From Flavobacterium sp. Root420 (GTDB taxonomy: Bacteria > Bacteroidota > Bacteroidia > Flavobacteriales > Flavobacteriaceae), in the NCBI RefSeq assembly GCF_001427905.1, contig NZ_LMEF01000005.1, forward strand, positions 27,194-91,193: DNA of 64,000 nt. The letters run 5' to 3'. Each line of letters begins with the position of its first letter. The stretch's first letter is position 1. Under the pieces are notes generated by a model, which saw only the letters and a program-made list of their open reading frames with translations, was not told the origin of the DNA and did no database searches. This document shows positions 53,218 through 60,973 of the stretch, in pieces. The translations under genes and the position numbers were made by a program.

Positions 53218-54123
53218 ATGGTAAATCTGGAATGGTACAGAACATTTAAAGCAGTTTATAAAAACGGTAATTTTTCAGTCGCTGCAAAAGAGTTGTTTAT
53301 GAGTCAACCTGCTGTAAGTCAGCAAATATCAATGTTAGAGGCACATGTTGGTTATAAATTATTTAACCGAAAGTCAAAAGGCGTTGAAGCAACCGAATAC
53401 GCTAAGTTACTCAATAATTTAATTATTGATGCGCTCGATCGATTAGAAAATGTAGAAAGCGGTTTTAGAGCGAAAGCGGAGGATTCTAAACGATTAATAT
53501 CGATTGGAGTGTCTAAAGATTTGTTTAATTGTTTTGCGAGTACACTAATTTCCAAGTTTGATTTAATCGATTTTACTTTCGCAGAAGATGATGTCCTTTT
53601 TTCGCTTGTCGATGCTAAAAAACTCGATTTTGCGATCGTAACTAAAAGGTTTGATACGTTTGATACGATTTATGAAATCATCGGAAAAATTAAACTGGTA
53701 GTCGTTGGATCATCAAATTTAGATGTAACGGATTTTCGTCAAAAATTAAAATCAGATAACGCGGCCGAAATAGAGCAGTGGCTTAACGATCAGAAATGGT
53801 ATAGTCATGATGCACGAATTCCGCATGTAAAATTATTCTGGCTTCATGCCTTTAATAAAAAGAGACCTGCAATAGTGCCCAATTATATCATTCCGTCAGA
53901 ATCTGAGATGTTAGAAATGTTATCCAGAAATTCCGGAATTGCCATTACCTGGAATTGTAATTCAAGAAAATATATTAAAGAGAATAAACTGCAATTGTTA
54001 TGGAATAACTTTCACGTTCCGGAAGAATATGTGTATTTGCTGAGTGCTAAAAACAATAATCTGAATTCTTTTTTTGATAGTATTTCAAAAGAATTAAAGT
54101 TGTTTTTTGGGAATAGGATGTAG
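53218..54123 (+). CDS. LysR-family transcriptional regulator
   Basis: This is a 301-residue LysR regulator. The N-terminal winged HTH lies at about 3-62 (FKAVYKNGNFSVAAKELFMS, QPAVSQQISMLEAHVGYKLF). The effector-binding domain begins near 90 (ISIGVSKDLFNCFASTLISK). It faces away from the DJ-1/ADH pair with 85 bases between the start codons, the typical layout for a LysR protein controlling a divergent operon. The target is therefore likely the exported DJ-1 protein and the aldehyde reductase. The inducer is unknown. The next gene, an NrtR-type Nudix regulator, lies 55 bases downstream on the same strand and might be read from the same transcript. Confidence 0.9.
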   Translation: MVNLEWYRTFKAVYKNGNFSVAAKELFMSQPAVSQQISMLEAHVGYKLFNRKSKGVEATEYAKLLNNLIIDALDRLENVESGFRAKAEDSKRLISIGVSKDLFNCFASTLISKFDLIDFTFAEDDVLFSLVDAKKLDFAIVTKRFDTFDTIYEIIGKIKLVVVGSSNLDVTDFRQKLKSDNAAEIEQWLNDQKWYSHDARIPHVKLFWLHAFNKKRPAIVPNYIIPSESEMLEMLSRNSGIAITWNCNSRKYIKENKLQLLWNNFHVPEEYVYLLSAKNNNLNSFFDSISKELKLFFGNRM

Positions 54124-54178
54124 AGATTAAATTAGCAAAAATTCAATAGTTATTTCTGCTTATTAATGTGTTTTAAAT

Positions 54179-54871
54179 ATGGAAAATTTTCAAAATATTA
54201 GAATTGCTGTTGATGCCATTGTTTTTGGTTATAAAAACAACAGTTTGTACGTTCTTTTAATAGAGCAGCAATTTGGTTCTGCAGAGAAATATTGGGCTGT
54301 CCCGGGAGGTTTAGTAAAAAATGATGAATCGTTGAATGATGCTGTAATTCGGGAATTACATGAAGAGACAAATGTTCAGTTGACTTTTATGGAACAGCTT
54401 TACACATTTGGTGATGATGTTTTCAGGGATTCAAGAAATCGTGTTATTTCTGTTGCTTATTATGCTTTGGTTGACGCTTCAAATCTGGAAATAAAAGCTG
54501 ATACCGATGCTGATCGGGTACAGTGGTGTCAAATTGATTCTATTCCTCGTTTGGCTTTTGATCATAATTTAATAATCGAAAAAGCAATCACAAGACTAAA
54601 AGCAAAACTTACTTACGAACCAATTGGGTTCGATTTGCTTCCGGAAGAATTTCTGTTTTCGGATCTTGAAAATCTTTATTGTACTATATTGGAGAAAGAA
54701 ATTGACCGACGAAATTTCAGAAAGAAGATTCTTAGTTATGGTTTTTTAGAAGAAACAGAACATTTCTCTCCAATAAAAAGTGGCCGACCGGCAAAATTAT
54801 TTAAGTTCAATAAGCTGAAGTACAATTCTTTAATTGAAAATGGTTATCACTTTGAAATAAAGTTTGCGTAA
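54179..54871 (+). CDS. NrtR-type Nudix transcriptional regulator with intact Nudix box
   Basis: This is a 230-residue protein with an N-terminal Nudix domain (about 8-140) and a C-terminal winged helix (about 152-230, EPIGFDLLPEEFLFSDLENL to IENGYHFEI). Unlike the two Nudix regulators of the glycan locus, its box at about 44-66 keeps the catalytic glutamates (RELHEET), so it could still hydrolyse or bind an NAD-related ligand such as ADP-ribose. NrtR proteins repress NAD biosynthesis and salvage genes and are released by ADP-ribose or related compounds. The next gene starts 75 bases on. Between them is a promoter whose -7 box lies in a palindrome. It is therefore the likely repressor of the Prs/NADAR/NAMPT cluster. 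Confidence 0.88.
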   Translation: MENFQNIRIAVDAIVFGYKNNSLYVLLIEQQFGSAEKYWAVPGGLVKNDESLNDAVIRELHEETNVQLTFMEQLYTFGDDVFRDSRNRVISVAYYALVDASNLEIKADTDADRVQWCQIDSIPRLAFDHNLIIEKAITRLKAKLTYEPIGFDLLPEEFLFSDLENLYCTILEKEIDRRNFRKKILSYGFLEETEHFSPIKSGRPAKLFKFNKLKYNSLIENGYHFEIKFA

Positions 54872-54888
54872 ATTGTACACAAAATAAA

Positions 54889-54935
54889 TTGTTTATTAAA
54901 AATAATAATCTACATTTGCGTATAATTAACGCAAA
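54889..54935 (+). promoter_or_regulatory. promoter and putative NrtR operator of the NAD/ADP-ribose cluster
   Basis: TTG (54889-54891), 19 bases, TACATTTG (54911-54918) is an exact match to the flavobacterial promoter. The palindrome TTTGCGT-N7-ACGCAAA (54915-54935) overlaps the last bases of the -7 box, so a bound protein would block transcription. A half-site, TTTGCGTAAATTGTACAC, also occurs at the end of the regulator gene (from 54863). Confidence 0.7.
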
Positions 54936-54945
54936 ATAAAAAACT

Positions 54946-55785
54946 ATGATACTTAACCTAGACCCAAAATTCACTCCGATTCTTAATCAGGAACAAATCA
55001 ATTTTCAAAGTTTTACTTTTTCCGGCGGTGAGCCACACATCAAAATTGATCCAAATTTTAATGCTGCTCAAAAAGTTACTATTACACATAGGTTAAATTC
55101 ATTTAATGATTTGGGTTTATTGTGTATAACAGTAGATGCTTTACGAAGAATGGATGTTAAAGTTATCGATCTTTTTATTCCGTATTTCCCGGCTGCCAGA
55201 CAAGATCGTGTAATGATAAAAGGAGAAGCGCTTTCTGTTAAGGTTTATGCAGATATTATTAACGCACTTCAATTAAATAACGTTTTTGTTTTTGATGCAC
55301 ATTCTGAGGTAACTCCGGCTTTAGTGAATAATTGCGAAGTGATCCCGAATCATACTTTTATTCAGGAAGTCCTTAAAGTAGTTGGAGAAAGCATAAAATT
55401 AATTTCTCCTGATGGTGGTGCATTAAAAAAAATCTATAAAGTTTCTGAATTTTTAGGAGGCGTTGATGTGGTAGAATGCAGTAAAAGCCGTGATGTAAAA
55501 ACCGGAAGATTATCTGGTTTTAAAGTTTATGAAGACGATTTAAACGGAATGGATTGCTTAATTGTAGATGACATTTGCGACGGAGGAGGAACTTTTGTTG
55601 GTTTAGCTGAAGAATTAAAAAAGAAAAACGCCGGAAAATTATACTTAGCGGTAAGTCACGGAATTTTCAATAAAGGTTTTGAAGTTTTGGATTGTTTTGA
55701 TAAAATTTTTACAACCAATTCTTTTAAAGATTTTGAAGGTGAAAAGGTCGTTCAAATCACATTAGATCAATTATATGAAATATAA
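54946..55785 (+). CDS. short PRPP-synthetase-like diphosphotransferase
   Basis: This is a 279-residue protein of the ribose-phosphate pyrophosphokinase fold, 30-40 residues shorter than housekeeping Prs. Conserved parts are the ATP-side YFPAARQDRV at about 84-93, the catalytic/metal FDAHSEVT near 117-124, LISPDGGALKK near 150-160, and the PRPP loop DDICDGGGTFVG near 208-219. The obvious reaction is ribose-5-phosphate plus ATP to PRPP for the NAMPT-like enzyme downstream. Phage Adps enzymes, which pyrophosphorylate ADP-ribose, are annotated as Prs and also pair with NAMPT-like proteins. That alternative is open here because of the ADP-ribose-handling neighbours. It overlaps the NADAR gene by 11 bases. 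Confidence 0.85.
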   Translation: MILNLDPKFTPILNQEQINFQSFTFSGGEPHIKIDPNFNAAQKVTITHRLNSFNDLGLLCITVDALRRMDVKVIDLFIPYFPAARQDRVMIKGEALSVKVYADIINALQLNNVFVFDAHSEVTPALVNNCEVIPNHTFIQEVLKVVGESIKLISPDGGALKKIYKVSEFLGGVDVVECSKSRDVKTGRLSGFKVYEDDLNGMDCLIVDDICDGGGTFVGLAEELKKKNAGKLYLAVSHGIFNKGFEVLDCFDKIFTTNSFKDFEGEKVVQITLDQLYEI

Positions 55786-56302
55786 AATAGAAGATATAGC
55801 TCCGGAAAGTAAGTTTTTATTTTTCTGGGGACACCAGCCAAATAAAGACGGAAGCATTTCTAAAACCTGTTTCAGTCAATGGTGGTTAAGCTCTTTTGAA
55901 GTTGAAGGCATAACATACAAAACAGCAGAACACTGGATGATGGCGAAAAAAGCAGCATTGTTTAATGACAATGAAGTTTTGGAGAAAATTATTGAATCGA
56001 ATTCTCCAGCCGAAGCCAAAAAGTTAGGTCGTGAAGTAAAAAATTACGATGATAAACTTTGGTTAGCGAATCGATTTGAAATTGTAAAACAAGGTAATTA
56101 TCATAAATTCAGTCAAAATGCTGATTTAAAAGAATTTTTAATCAATACAAATGATCGCGTTTTAGTAGAAGCCAGTCCGGTTGACCCAATTTGGGGAATT
56201 GGTATGGCCAGTGATGATAAAGATGTTATGAATCCCGAGAAATGGAAAGGTTTGAATCTTTTGGGTTTTGCTTTGATGGAAGTTAGGGATGAATTGAAAT
56301 AG
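55775..56302 (+). CDS. NADAR (YbiA-like) ADP-ribose/N-glycosidase-family protein
   Basis: This is a 175-residue protein of the NADAR superfamily. Signature stretches are [48 protein letters not shown] (about 126-140), and [14 protein letters not shown] near the C-terminus. The Glu in AEHWM and the W in DPIWG are typical conserved pocket residues. NADAR proteins act as N-glycosidases on riboflavin intermediates (YbiA) or as ADP-ribosylhydrolases, removing ADP-ribose from nucleic acid or protein. It overlaps the Prs-like gene by 11 bases and precedes the macro/ADP-ribosylhydrolase gene by 8. Cytoplasmic. The substrate cannot be named from sequence. Confidence 0.9.
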   Translation: MKYKIEDIAPESKFLFFWGHQPNKDGSISKTCFSQWWLSSFEVEGITYKTAEHWMMAKKAALFNDNEVLEKIIESNSPAEAKKLGREVKNYDDKLWLANRFEIVKQGNYHKFSQNADLKEFLINTNDRVLVEASPVDPIWGIGMASDDKDVMNPEKWKGLNLLGFALMEVRDELK

Positions 56303-56310
56303 TTTGGATT

Positions 56311-57765
56311 ATGGAAATAGAAATTCTCAAAGCTGATATAACAGAAATTCAAGTTGATGCAATTGTAAATGCAGCAAATACTTCGTTACTTGGAGGCGGA
56401 GGTGTTGATGGCGCAATTCACAGAAAAGGCGGTAAAGCAATTTTGGACGAATGTATCCAAATTCGAAACAAACAAGGAGGATGTAATGTTGGGAATGCTG
56501 TCATAACAACAGCAGGTAATTTGCCTTCAAAACATGTAATTCATACCGTTGGTCCGGTTTGGAATAACGGTAAAAGCCTTGAAGAGGAATTACTGCAAAG
56601 CTGTTATTTAAGTGTTCTGGAATTAGCGGTTAGAAATAATATTAAGACAATAGCCTTTCCAAATATAAGTACCGGCATTTATAAGTTTCCTAAAGTTTTG
56701 GCAGCAGAAATTGCACTTCATTCGATTAATATTTTTGAACAGAAAGAACAATTAGAAAAAATCATATTTGTTTGTTATGATGATGAAAATTTGAAAATTT
56801 ATACTGATTTAATAAATAATGAATTTGAATATAGAGTCAAATCTGGATTGTTTGGAGTAGCTATTGGTGACGCTTTAGGCGTTCCGGTAGAGTTTAAAAC
56901 CAGAGATTATTTAAGAAACAATCCTGTTCAGGATATGATGGGTTTTATGTGTTGGCATCAGCCACCTGGAACATTTAGTGATGATAGTTCCTTGGCTTTT
57001 TGTACTGCCGAAAGTTTATGCAAAGATTTTGATATAGAAGATATGGCAATAACTTTTGTGAAATGGATGGAAGAAGGATATTGGGGAGCTCATCATAAAG
57101 TGTTTGATATTGGAGGAACCACAAGGCATTCTTTGGTAAGAGTTTTAAAAGGAGAATCAGCAAAACACTCAGGTAATTTCTTTGAGGAAGATAACGGCAA
57201 TGGTTCTCTAATGAGAATTCTTCCTTTAGTTTTTTATCTGCATAAAGAAAGGGATGTTGAGGCTATTTACAAGAAGGTAAAAAAAGTGTCATCTATTACT
57301 CACGCGCATTTTAGATCAGTATTTGCTTGCTTCATTTATGTTATTTATTGCTTAGAAATTTTAAAAGACATTGATAAAATAACTGCTTATAAGAATATGC
57401 AAAATATTATTTCTGATTTTTTAAGTGATAAGAAATTTAATCCTGTTGAAATTCAGTTGTTTAATAGGATTTTAAAAAACAATATAGCTAAATATCCAGA
57501 AAATGAAATTGAATCATCCGGTTATGTTCTGCATAGTTTAGAAGCGAGTTTATGGTGTTTCTTGAATTCGAATACTTATGAAGAAACTGTTTTAAAAGCA
57601 GTGAATTTAGGGGGAGATACCGATACAACGGCAGCTATAACTGGTGGTCTTGCAGGGATTTATTACGGAATGGACAGTATTCCTCAAAAATGGATTACTG
57701 GATTAGCAAGAAAAAATGATATTGATGATTTGTGCGAACGATTATCATTAAAGTTAAAAGATTAA
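56311..57765 (+). CDS. macro domain / ADP-ribosylhydrolase (DraG-type) fusion
   Basis: This 484-residue protein carries two ADP-ribose-processing domains. Residues about 1-165 are a MacroD-type macro domain ([20 protein letters not shown], then [14 protein letters not shown]). Residues about 172-484 are a DraG/ARH-type hydrolase with paired metal-site motifs [13 protein letters not shown] (about 223-235) and [18 protein letters not shown] (about 433-450). All metal-site Asp residues expected are present; the first box reads DDS instead of the more common DDT. The fusion would remove ADP-ribose by two chemistries (acidic or DNA-linked by macro, arginine- or serine-linked by DraG types) and release free ADP-ribose. 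Genes before and after are 8 and 6 bases away, so it is co-transcribed. Confidence 0.9.
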   Translation: MEIEILKADITEIQVDAIVNAANTSLLGGGGVDGAIHRKGGKAILDECIQIRNKQGGCNVGNAVITTAGNLPSKHVIHTVGPVWNNGKSLEEELLQSCYLSVLELAVRNNIKTIAFPNISTGIYKFPKVLAAEIALHSINIFEQKEQLEKIIFVCYDDENLKIYTDLINNEFEYRVKSGLFGVAIGDALGVPVEFKTRDYLRNNPVQDMMGFMCWHQPPGTFSDDSSLAFCTAESLCKDFDIEDMAITFVKWMEEGYWGAHHKVFDIGGTTRHSLVRVLKGESAKHSGNFFEEDNGNGSLMRILPLVFYLHKERDVEAIYKKVKKVSSITHAHFRSVFACFIYVIYCLEILKDIDKITAYKNMQNIISDFLSDKKFNPVEIQLFNRILKNNIAKYPENEIESSGYVLHSLEASLWCFLNSNTYEETVLKAVNLGGDTDTTAAITGGLAGIYYGMDSIPQKWITGLARKNDIDDLCERLSLKLKD

Positions 57766-57771
57766 AAATCA

Positions 57772-58326
57772 ATGAATGAAAAAACAGCAAAAAGCGTAAG
57801 CAAGTTCCTGAGTTTGGTTCTTAGGCATTCACCAGAAACCATCGGATTAAAATTAGACGAAAATGGTTGGACAGATGTTGAAGAATTAATTGAAAAATGC
57901 AATAAAAAAGAAAGTCAAAATGAAATGACTGTTGAACTTTTAGATTATGTAGTAGAAAACAATGATAAAAAGCGTTTTGCTTTTAATGAAGATAAAACAA
58001 AAATCAGAGCAAGTCAGGGACATTCCATTTCAGTTGAATTAAACCTGAATGAAGCAGAACCTTCGGAGTTTTTATATCACGGAACCGTAGGTAAGTTTTT
58101 AGAAAACATTAAAAAAGAAGGTTTACAAAAAATGAACCGTCAGCATGTGCATTTGAGCAAAGACGAGGAAACTGCAATAAAAGTTGGAAGCAGGCGTGGT
58201 TCTGCTCAAATCTTAACTGTTAGAAGCGGCGCAATGCATCAAGACGGGTTTAAATTTTATTTATCTGAGAATAATGTTTGGCTGACAGATGAAGTTCCTG
58301 CGAAATATATCGAATTTATATCATGA
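57772..58326 (+). CDS. kptA: KptA/Tpt1-type RNA 2'-phosphotransferase
   Basis: This is a 184-residue protein with the N-terminal winged-helix part (SKFLSLVLRHSPETIGLKLD) and the C-terminal ADP-ribosyltransferase-fold part (from about 100). Conserved positions visible are LRH, LYHGT, RQHVHLS and VGSRRGSAQIL, the usual R-H-R-R set. Tpt1/KptA uses NAD+ to move an RNA 2'-phosphate, giving ADP-ribose 1'',2''-cyclic phosphate and nicotinamide. Bacterial members have no tRNA-splicing partner, and some ADP-ribosylate phosphorylated nucleic-acid ends. It produces nicotinamide and an ADP-ribose derivative, both of which the neighbours could recycle. Its stop overlaps the start of a broken metallophosphoesterase gene (ATGA). 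Confidence 0.92.
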   Translation: MNEKTAKSVSKFLSLVLRHSPETIGLKLDENGWTDVEELIEKCNKKESQNEMTVELLDYVVENNDKKRFAFNEDKTKIRASQGHSISVELNLNEAEPSEFLYHGTVGKFLENIKKEGLQKMNRQHVHLSKDEETAIKVGSRRGSAQILTVRSGAMHQDGFKFYLSENNVWLTDEVPAKYIEFIS

Positions 58327-58400
58327 AACGAATATTAGTTTTTGGTGATATTCATTGGATTTAAAGGCTTTATACAACCGAAGAACAAAGAAATTAATGA
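58323..58400 (+). pseudogene. vestige of a calcineurin-like metallophosphoesterase gene
   Basis: ATG at 58323 overlaps the kptA stop (ATGA) and reads MKRILVFGDIHWI, then TAA. After a two-base frame change the sequence continues LKALYN. MKR-LV-GDIHG-LKALY is the typical N-terminus of small metallophosphoesterases, with GDIH the first metal motif. The remaining 200 or so codons are gone. Only about 80 bases separate it from the NAMPT-like gene. The overlap with kptA shows that the full gene was once translationally coupled in this cluster. Confidence 0.7.
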
Positions 58401-58424
58401 TTAAAAAATTAACGAAGAAAATAT

Positions 58425-59894
58425 ATGAACCCATTATTATTAACAGATGGTTACAAAGTTGACCACAGAAGACAATATCCAGACAATACTACATTAGTAT
58501 ATTCTAACTGGACACCCAGAAAATCAAGAATTGAAGGTCTTGATGAAGTTGTGTTTTTCGGATTGCAATATTTCATTAAAAAATATATCATTCATGATTT
58601 TGATGCTTATTTTTTCAAACAGCCAAAAGAAGAAGTAGTTAAAAAATATGCCCGAAGAATCAATAATTATTTAGGGGAAAATCAGGTTGGAACCAAACAT
58701 ATCGAAGATTTACATGATTTAGGATATATTCCGATGGTTTTTAAAGCTTTGCCAGAAGGAGCAAGTGTGCCTTTGAGAGTGCCAATGTTTACAATGTACA
58801 ATACGATTCCGGAGTTTTTCTGGTTGACTAATTACTTTGAAACTTTGCTTTCTGCCGTGATTTGGCTGCCTTGTAACTCTGCAACAATTGCAAAAGAGTA
58901 TAGAAAAGTATTAGATAAATATGCCGAAGAAACTTCTTCTGTGCCTGATTTTGTAAATTGGCAGGGACATGATTTTTCGATGAGAGGAATGGGCGGAATT
59001 GAAGCAGCAGTAACATCTGCAGCTGGACATTTACTAAGTTTTACAGGTTCTGATACGATTCCGGCAATTGATTTTTTCGAAGAATATTATAATGCCAATT
59101 CAGATACAGAATTAATCGCAGGCTCAGTTGCTGCAACAGAACATTCTGTAATGTGTATGGGAACTACAGAGGGCGAATGTGAAACTTTTAAAAGATTAAT
59201 TACAGAAGTTTATCCAAAAGGAATTGTTTCAATAGTCTCTGATACCTGGGATTTATGGAAAGTTTTAACCGATTATTTGCCTAAATTAAGAGAAGATATT
59301 ATTGCCAGAGAAGGCAAAGTTGTAATTCGTCCTGATAGTGGCGATCCGGTTGATATTATTTGTGGTAATCCAAACGGAAAGAATGAGAATGAAAAGAAAG
59401 GTGTAATTGAACTGCTTTGGGATATTTTTGGCGGTTCTGTTAACGAAAAAGGATATAAAGAGCTTATTCCTCAAATTGGGGCTATTTATGGCGACAGCAT
59501 TACCGTTGCCAGAGCGACTCAAATAGGCGAGAGATTAAAAGAAAAAGGTTTTGCGTCAACAAATGTTGTTTTAGGAATTGGTTCTTTTACCTATCAATAT
59601 AATACCAGAGATACTTTCGGATTTGCGATGAAAGCAACTTACGGAGAAGTAGACGGAGAAGGAAGGGCTATTTTTAAAGATCCAATTACAGATGACGGAA
59701 CTAAAAAATCGGCTAAAGGATTGATGAAAATTGATTTAGTTGATGGAGTTTATCATTTAACTGATAATGTTTCCTGGGAGGAAGAAAGACAAGGAGAACT
59801 GAAAGAAGTTTTCAGAGATGGAAAACTTTTAATAGATCAATCGCTGACTGAGATTAGAGCGCGAGTTAAAATCGAGATAAGCATTGAAGCATAA
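58425..59894 (+). CDS. nicotinamide phosphoribosyltransferase-like enzyme (NAMPT / Namat type)
   Basis: This is a 489-residue protein of NAMPT length and build: NPLLLTDGYKVDHRRQYPDN at the N-terminus, LPEGASVPLRVPMFTM near 108, NWQGHDFSMRGMGGIEAAVT near 180, and the catalytic His at about 240 in SVAATEHSVMCMG (human NAMPT His247). VSDTWDLWKV and VIRPDSGDP follow. The standard reaction is nicotinamide plus PRPP to NMN. Phage Namat enzymes of the NARP1 pathway, which join nicotinamide to ADP-ribose-pyrophosphate to give NAD+ directly, resemble NAMPT in sequence. Given the upstream ADP-ribose enzymes, either activity is possible. It is the last gene of the cluster, convergent with nadD. Confidence 0.9.
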   Translation: MNPLLLTDGYKVDHRRQYPDNTTLVYSNWTPRKSRIEGLDEVVFFGLQYFIKKYIIHDFDAYFFKQPKEEVVKKYARRINNYLGENQVGTKHIEDLHDLGYIPMVFKALPEGASVPLRVPMFTMYNTIPEFFWLTNYFETLLSAVIWLPCNSATIAKEYRKVLDKYAEETSSVPDFVNWQGHDFSMRGMGGIEAAVTSAAGHLLSFTGSDTIPAIDFFEEYYNANSDTELIAGSVAATEHSVMCMGTTEGECETFKRLITEVYPKGIVSIVSDTWDLWKVLTDYLPKLREDIIAREGKVVIRPDSGDPVDIICGNPNGKNENEKKGVIELLWDIFGGSVNEKGYKELIPQIGAIYGDSITVARATQIGERLKEKGFASTNVVLGIGSFTYQYNTRDTFGFAMKATYGEVDGEGRAIFKDPITDDGTKKSAKGLMKIDLVDGVYHLTDNVSWEEERQGELKEVFRDGKLLIDQSLTEIRARVKIEISIEA

Positions 59895-59900
59895 AAACAA

Positions 59901-59936
59901 AAAAGCCTGAATTTTTTAAAATTCAGACTTTTTTTA
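59901..59936. terminator. bidirectional intrinsic terminator between the NAMPT-like gene and nadD
   Basis: The arms CTGAATTTT (59907-59915) and AAAATTCAG (59918-59926) are followed by a T-run, with A-rich sequence upstream serving the minus strand. Confidence 0.8.
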
Positions 59937-60515
59937 TTTCTTATAAAAATTATTGTGATCAATATACTCCCAAACCTTAGGAGGTAAAAGTGGTTGAATA
60001 TTTTTTCCTTTTTTAATGTTGTTTCTAATAAAGGTCGAAGAAATCTCTACAACCGGCGCATCAATAATATGAACTTTTGGATGCGATTTTAATTCAATAT
60101 TTTCAGCTTCTTCAGAAATGCGTGGGTAAACATAAATATCATAATGATCCAAAATCACTTCGTAGTTTTTCCATTTGTGAAGCGTTTTCAAATTATCTTC
60201 GCCCATAATCAAGGAGAATTCATTATTTGGATATTTCTCCTGCAAATGAACCAGAGTATTTACTGTGTAGTTCGGCTGAGGCAATTTAAACTCAATATCT
60301 GAAGGTTTTATCTTTGGATAATCTTCTGTTGCCAGATAAACCATTTCAAGTCGCTGATGATCGTCTAATAAAGTAGCTTTCTTTTTTAGCGGATTATGAG
60401 GAGTAACCACCATCCAAACCTGATCTAAATCGGCAAATTCAGCCATATGATTGGCAATAATCAAATGACCAACATGAATGGGATTATACGTTCCGAAATA
60501 AAGACCTATTTTCAT
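59934..60515 (-). CDS. nadD: nicotinate-mononucleotide adenylyltransferase
   Basis: This is a 193-residue nucleotidyltransferase. GLYFGTYNPIHVGHLIIANH at the N-terminus gives the HxGH motif, and ISSTFIRNN near 160 is the ISSTxxR motif. It converts nicotinate (and, less well, nicotinamide) mononucleotide to the dinucleotide in the last common steps of NAD synthesis. It lies downstream of gmk on the minus strand, the usual Bacteroidota neighbourhood, with a four-helix-bundle gene inserted between. It converges on the NAMPT-like gene. It could supply the adenylyl step if that gene makes NMN, but the proximity may be coincidental. Confidence 0.93.
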   Translation of the reverse strand: MKIGLYFGTYNPIHVGHLIIANHMAEFADLDQVWMVVTPHNPLKKKATLLDDHQRLEMVYLATEDYPKIKPSDIEFKLPQPNYTVNTLVHLQEKYPNNEFSLIMGEDNLKTLHKWKNYEVILDHYDIYVYPRISEEAENIELKSHPKVHIIDAPVVEISSTFIRNNIKKGKNIQPLLPPKVWEYIDHNNFYKK

Positions 60516-60518
60516 TTT

Positions 60519-60548
60519 TTAGAGTACTTAGTTCTTAGTCCTTAGTTC
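60519..60548. repeat. CTTAGTCCTTAGTTCTTAGT-type word repeat flanking the four-helix-bundle gene
   Basis: Tandem words TTAGTTCTTAGTCCTTAGTT lie here. The inverse words GACTAAGGACTAACAACTAA lie at 60943-60970 on the other side of the gene. Together they bracket it in inverted orientation. Confidence 0.55.
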
Positions 60549-60914
60549 TTAGTCTTTAAGATTTTTACAAAAAGCACTTATCATTTTGCTTTCTTCTTCA
60601 ATCAAAAACATAATCTCATTAAATAGATTATCGTCAGAAATAAATTCTAATTCTTTTGCAATAATTAATTGTGTTTCTATTTCATTCAGAGAACCTCTGG
60701 AAATATTCAAAAAGTGGTTAAATGATTTATCGGTTTGACGTCCAAAGCCTTCTGCAATATTTGAAGGAATGGATACGCTCGCCCTTTTTAATTGACTTGT
60801 TAAGGCGTATATTTCTTCTTTAGGAAAACTCTTTGTGAGTTTATAAACTAGAACAACTATTTTTATTCCTTTTTGCCAAATAAATAATTCTTTGTACGAT
60901 TTAATGCCACTCAT
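60549..60914 (-). CDS. four-helix-bundle protein (23S-intervening-sequence type)
   Basis: This is a 121-residue all-helical protein of the family first found in intervening sequences of 23S rRNA genes. The family marks are KSYKELFIWQKGIKIVVLVY at the N-terminus, LTSQLKRASVSIPSNIAEGF at about 39-58, and a final acidic helix (IEEESKMISAF). No catalytic residue is known for the group and its cellular role is unclear. It is often seen as a single inserted gene in variable positions. Here it splits the nadD-gmk gene pair, bracketed by inverted word repeats, which supports an insertion. Confidence 0.85.
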   Translation of the reverse strand: MSGIKSYKELFIWQKGIKIVVLVYKLTKSFPKEEIYALTSQLKRASVSIPSNIAEGFGRQTDKSFNHFLNISRGSLNEIETQLIIAKELEFISDDNLFNEIMFLIEEESKMISAFCKNLKD

Positions 60915-60973
60915 GTAAATCTTATAATTTAATTTCTTCTCAGACTAAGGACTAACAACTAAGGACTAATAAC

